Of a stretch of DNA of 64,000 nucleotides, positions 62,765 to 64,000 are shown piece after piece. How positions within the stretch are numbered: the stretch's first letter is position 1; the number at the start of each line of letters is the position of its first letter. Origin of the DNA: Halocaridina rubra. Its lineage: Eukaryota > Arthropoda > Malacostraca > Decapoda > Atyidae. Location of the stretch: positions 100,001 through 164,000 of the forward strand of contig JAXCGZ010022647.1 in the NCBI GenBank assembly GCA_037179515.1, written 5' to 3'. The position numbers were made by a program, and so were the translations under genes. The notes beneath the pieces are model-generated. The model worked only from the letters and a program-made list of their open reading frames with translations. It had not been told where the DNA came from and did no database searches.

Positions 62765-62925
62765 AGCGAGGAGGTAGTTAATGCTATCTCAATCCATAGT
62801 TTTAAGGACAGGTATGATAAGTATCACTAAGTATAAAATGGAACCGATCAGGAGACGGGTAGATACGAGCTTTGGGCTCTTTCCCGTAAACACAATTAGG
62901 TATACACAATTAGGTAATCACACAA
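62765..62925 (+). mobile_element. CR1/L2-like LINE copy Q, only the 3' end
   Basis: Starts at codons for SEEVVNAIS, includes the stop, 3' UTR hairpin and two tail units. It is preceded directly by ACACACACACAC (about 62754-62764). Confidence 0.9.
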
Positions 62926-63795
62926 CCAAAGATTGTGAAGAAAGTAAAAAACGAGAACAATGGTAGAGAACTTCAAGAAGATCTAAATAGCCTGCATGAG
63001 TGGTCAGAAAAGTGGCTAATGAAATTCAATACTTCAAAATGTAAGGTAATGAGAATGGGTACAAGTGCAAGAAGGCCCAAGCTTGACTACTCGGTGGCTG
63101 GAGTACAACTTCATGAGACAGAAAATGAGAGAGATCTAGGAGTAAACATACTGGCAGATTTGTCTCCAGAAATACATATAAATGGCATAGTAAGGGCAGC
63201 ATATGCATTCTTATCAAATGTAAGGGTAGCCTTAAGGCACATGGACAAGGAAATGTTTAGAAATATTTATGTAACCTATGTGAGGCCAAAACTCGAATAT
63301 GCAGCCCCCTTTTGGAATCCACACTTGAAAAAGCACATAGCTAAGCTTGAAAAAGTTCAAGGACATGCCATGAAACTGGTGCCAGAAATACGCAAGCTCA
63401 GTTATGATGAGAGGCTGAGGGAATTAGACTTACCATCACTCGAAGCTAGAAGATTGAGGCGGGATATGGTGACAGTCTTTAAATTCCTTCATGGTTATGA
63501 TAGAGTGGATAGGGATGGATATTTTGATATGGCTGGCTCTAGAACTAGAGGTCATAGTTTGAAACTTCGTAAGAAAACTTCTTTGCAGGATGTAAGGATA
63601 TACTTTTTCAGTGTAAGAGTAGTTGATAATTGGAATTGGCTAAGCGAGGAGGTAGTTAATGCTATCTCAATCCACAGTTTTAAGGACAGGTATGATAAGT
63701 ATCACTAAATATAAAATGGAACCGATCAGGAGACGAGAAAATATGAGCTTTGGGCTCTTTCCCGTAAATACAATTAGGTTAATAATTAGGTAAAC
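62926..63795 (+). mobile_element. CR1/L2-like LINE copy R, 5'-truncated
   Basis: Starts at AAAGATTGTGAAG, immediately after the FADD codons, in the tail of copy Q. One open frame (62935-63708) covers the RT C-terminus to RYDKYH. The tail is degenerate (AATTAGGTTAATAATTAGG). Confidence 0.92.
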
Positions 63796-64000
63796 AGAGA
63801 ACTTCAGGAGGATCTAAATAATCTGCATGAGTGGTCAGAAAAGTGGCTAATGAAATTCAATACTTCAAAATGTAAGGTAATGAGAATGGGTACAAGTGCA
63901 AGAAGGCCCAAGCTTGACTACTCGGTGGCTGGAGTACAACTTCAAGAGGAAGAAAATGAGAGAGATCTAGGAGTAAACATACTGGCAGATTTGTCTCCAG
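63796..64000 (+). mobile_element. CR1/L2-like LINE copy S, continues past the window
   Basis: Starts at AGAGAACTTCAGGAGG in the tail of copy R and is open to the right edge (KWLMKFNTSKCKVMRMGTSA). Confidence 0.9.

Overview
The window looks like transposon-saturated arthropod nuclear DNA, most likely from a decapod crustacean. This is inferred from the families present: dense (AT)n, (TAA)n, (GA)n and (AC)n microsatellites, a CR1/L2-like LINE in many copies, arthropod-type Ty3/Gypsy and Copia relics, tRNA-derived SINEs, and a short TTAGG run. No bacterial-style operons, rRNA or functional tRNA genes were seen.

Host genes: only one host gene family is supported, on the minus strand. Gene 1 has a signal-peptide/PAN exon at 17989-18184, spliced in phase across a roughly 5.7-kb transposon-filled intron to a terminal exon at 11564-12330. 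The predicted product is a secreted protein of about 320 residues: signal peptide, short PAN/Apple-type cysteine domain, Thr-rich mucin-like linker and a novel ten-cysteine C-terminal domain. A paralogous terminal exon lies at 60905-61677. Its first exon was not found and probably lies beyond the right edge.

Layout: 0.4-8.5 kb holds three minus-strand CR1/L2-like copies head to tail. 8.5-21.2 kb holds a Gypsy gag relic, long AT microsatellites, gene 1, a truncated Gypsy element, LINE ORF1 relics and two tRNA-derived SINEs. 21.4-28.9 kb holds an endonuclease relic, two copies of a second LINE family, a 599-bp tandem duplication, a palindromic tRNA-like element and a Copia relic. 29.5-44.3 kb is a nest of CR1/L2 copies interrupted by the second LINE family, a 4.9-kb Gypsy element with both LTRs, and SINEs. 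44.3-47.65 kb is another Gypsy-like pol without visible LTRs. From 47.65 kb to the end is a plus-strand array of CR1/L2 copies, including one apparently full-coding element (ORF1 56538-57617, ORF2 57620-60442) that could be autonomous.

Most notable observation: CR1/L2 copies repeatedly begin, 5'-truncated, inside or beside the (AC)n / CACAATTAGGTAAT tail of another copy in the same orientation. This suggests the family reuses its own 3' tail or (AC)n microsatellites as insertion sites and so builds directional arrays. The intact copy also has an A AAT TTT heptamer from which the -1 frame is open into ORF2, and a conserved 3'-UTR hairpin just before the tail.
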